From NCBI GenBank assembly GCA_003971905.1, contig RSEE01000036.1:558001-622000 (forward strand): DNA of 64,000 nt. Reading direction: 5' to 3'. Positions 61,927 to 64,000 of the stretch are shown here, piece after piece. The stretch's first letter is position 1. Each line of letters opens with the position of its first letter. The position numbers and the translations under genes were made by a program. Below the pieces are notes generated by a model. It was not told the origin of the DNA. It searched no databases and saw nothing but the letters and a program-made list of their open reading frames with translations. Source of the stretch: Moniliella sp. 'wahieum'. Lineage: Eukaryota; Basidiomycota; Moniliellomycetes; Moniliellales; Moniliellaceae.

Positions 61927-64000
61927 ATGTACCACTCGGAATTTGGCCGCCGCCTCCGCTCAAATCGGGCGGAAGCTCCTCGCTCGTCGTCCCTCCTGGC
62001 AGTGGTGCCCACTCGAGACTCTCGTCGCCCCTCCCTCCTCTCTCTGGCAACAACCGGAACGAGCCTCGCCTCTTCCTCCCGCTCTTCCGCCCCCTCTCCC
62101 TCGCTGGTGTGTCTGGGCCTCTGACGCAGTAGACCAGGACCCTCCTTCACTGGGCCCCTCCCATTCCGGCCGCGTCGCTCCGCCGCCAAACGCAGACGCC
62201 GCTCCTCCCAACTTTCCGGCGGTTTACGTCACGCCGCGTCTTCGGAGAGCCTTCATTCGTCCCCGACGAAAAGCATCAGCCGCTCGCTTGGCGCCGGACC
62301 CCCCCCATCTCGCCCCCTCGTACCTCGGCTGCAGGGTTGTCAGCTTCAATCGGATCAGCCCAGACGTCCCACTCGGCTAGGAGACGCAACGTCTTTGTTG
62401 ATCGCTTCATCCCCACTCGCCACGGTGACGACTTGCACGACGCTTACCATCTCTTGGACGACCATCCCGCGTCTCCTACCTACGGAAAAAAGGTCTGCCC
62501 CGTTGATACGGATGCGCAAAAGGGTGTGTACCACTTTCCTTCTGGTTTGGGCTAGATACTGACAGAGCTGCGACAGCGGAAGCCTCCCAAGCTTTCTCTT
62601 CGGTTCTCGGGACCGAGCTCTTTGGAGATACCGCCTCGGGTGCTGCGGCACGAGCTTACGTGCTCAATGGCAGGACCAACAGCACCAGCCTTGACCCTAC
62701 TGATCGGCCTACCTCCCCTGGGCCATCAAACTCCAGTGGCGCTCCCTCTGTGCCTGCCCGTTCCCCCCGCACACCCGGGAAACGAAACCTGCTGGTTTAT
62801 TCCCCTTCGGGCAAAGCCAGCCGCTCCTTCCAAGCGCCAGGGCTAGGCTCAACACCCACCTCAGGCGAGGGCCTGTTTGGTTTGGGCGACGCGTCCAGAG
62901 AAGACACCAGCTTCTCCATCGACTCACCTCTGCATCAATCCTATTCGACCTCGCCTGTCAAGGTCGAGTCGCAACGCCTGCTTCTCGGTCCCAGGAGGGC
63001 ACCGAGGGTGCTGCCCAAGGTGCCCTTCAAAGTTCTCGATGCACCGTATTTGGCTGATGACTTCTACCTCAACCTGGTAGATTGGTCGAGTCAAAATACA
63101 CTCGGTGTTGGCTTGGGTTCGTGTGTCTATCTCTGGTCAGCCAAGAACAGCGCCATCACAGCGCTTTGTGATCTCAAGAACCAGCAAGATAAAGTTACCT
63201 CACTTTCTTGGACTGGACGTGGGTCCCACATTGCCGTTGGGACAGATCGGGGGCAAGTCCAGATTTGGGATACGGACCATTGCCGCCTAGTTCGTACCAT
63301 GTCCGGCCACACTTCGCGCGTTGGCGCCTTGGCCTGGAACGAGCACGTTGTCACATCTGGCTCGCGGGATCAGAGTATCATACACTGGGACGTCCGTGTC
63401 CCCGATCCCGCCATCCAAACATTGACCGCCCATCGACAAGAAGTGTGTGGCCTGCGCTGGAACACGGAGCTGAACCAACTCGTCTCGGGCGGCAACGATA
63501 ATCGGGTGTACGTCTGGGACGGCATGCGCGCCGACCCGCTGTGGAGGTTCAATGAGCATCGTGCGGCTGTCAAGGCGGTGGCTTGGTCGCCCCATCAGGC
63601 TGGCTTGCTCGCTTCCGGGGGCGGTGGTACAGCGATAAACGACTGTGCTTTTGGAACACGTTGACGGGGGAACGGGTTGGGTCGGTACATACGGGCTCGC
63701 AGGTGTGCAACGTGGCGTGGAGCAAGACGGCCAACGAGGTGGTGTCGACGCATGGCTTTTCCGGCGGGCGGTGCAAAACCAGATCATGGTGTGGAGGTAC
63801 ACCAACCCGCACTCGCACAACCCCATTGGCATCCATGCCTCCGCCAGCCAGGCATGGGGCGGGATGAACGCCGCGGCCAGCACCTCCTCGCTCTTGTCCC
63901 ACTCCTCTCCCTCGGCCGACGTGCTCGGTGGCGACGACGCAGATGCGGGCGGGATGGTGCTGCAGCCGATGGCTACGTTGACCGGCCACACCATGCGCGT
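61927..64000 (+). CDS. CDH1: APC/C activator Cdh1/Fzr1 (WD40), partial at window edge
   Basis: Substrate adaptor of the anaphase-promoting complex in late mitosis and G1. The likely ATG is 61927 (MYHSEFGRRLRSNRAEA); the N-terminal 130 codons cross several frame changes, so the start is provisional. The C-box region reads RRRNVFVDRFIPTRHGDDLH (about 62390-62440), with DRFIPTR matching DR(F/Y)IPxR. It continues ILTELRQRKPPKLSLRFSG and KRNLLVYSPSGKASRSF. The propeller begins FKVLDAPYLADDFYLNLVDW, then SSQNTLGVGLGSCVYLW, LSWTGRGSHIAVGTDRGQVQ, VTSGSRDQSIIHWDVRV, LRWNTELNQLVSGGNDNRVY and AAVKAVAWSPHQAGLLASGG. After a missing base near 63634 it reads KRLCFWNTLTGERVGSVHTG and QVCNVAWSKTANEVVSTHGF. 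The C-terminal blade and the IR tail lie beyond 64000. KVLDAPxLADDFYLNLVDWSS favours Cdh1 over Cdc20. Confidence 0.95.

Noticed and set aside
1-64000. Search for transposons, retroelements and viral genes
   Set aside because: No reverse transcriptase, integrase, transposase or capsid motif, and no paired terminal repeats, were seen in any frame.

Overview
The window is nuclear DNA from a fungus. Evidence is the gene content (NTE1 phospholipase, a fungal-type FG nucleoporin, a Gal4-type Zn2Cys6 regulator, a Bqt4-like APSES protein, two GH18 chitinases), the short GT-AG introns (47 to 174 bases) and the GC-rich, proline/serine/alanine-rich coding style. Most 5' splice sites read GTACGT. I would guess a basidiomycete, but nothing here proves the phylum. 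I see no CRISPR array, prophage, rRNA, tRNA gene or recognisable transposon.

Layout, left to right: ALE1-type lysophospholipid acyltransferase (780-2905, -); small Cys-rich tail protein (5401-5592, -); tubby-like/LURP1-like protein (6745-7537, -); RNA-binding protein with two RRMs (10217 to about 13287, +); large acidic protein of unknown role (15454-19484, +); giant protein built on a repeated unit of about 94 residues (20186-24971, -); GH18 chitinase A (27549-28576, +); probable Sfr1/Mei5 recombination protein (28954-29680, -); Nup49-type nucleoporin (30933-32481, +); succinate-semialdehyde-type aldehyde dehydrogenase with a mitochondrial presequence (33120-34928, +); mitochondrial ribosomal protein bL12m (35361-36099, +); GH18 chitinase B (36843-38057, -); NTE1 (38447-43693, +); four-finger C2H2 factor (44760-47873, -); Zn2Cys6 factor (51037-55085, +); Bqt4-like protein (55371-57243, +); TFIIH subunit Tfb4 (58162-59564, -) head to head with TFIIE-alpha Tfa1 (59746-61395, +); and the start of the APC/C activator Cdh1 (61927 to beyond 64000, +).

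Almost every recognised gene, including essential single-copy ones, changes reading frame one to ten times inside conserved domains without a plausible intron. In most cases restoring one missing base, less often removing one extra base, rejoins the frames. I read this mainly as consensus error in the assembly, so CDS spans are outer limits and the intron positions are more reliable than the frames.

Functional links are modest. ALE1 and NTE1 are opposite arms of phosphatidylcholine turnover. Tfb4 and Tfa1 share a promoter of 181 bases and act together in the RNA polymerase II pre-initiation complex. The aldehyde dehydrogenase and bL12m are adjacent nuclear genes for mitochondrial proteins. 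Intergenic DNA carries recurring short motifs (GAACGTT heptads, TAATCATTAATCA, CTCAG pentamers) and many simple repeats. The least explained object is the repeat protein at 20186-24971.
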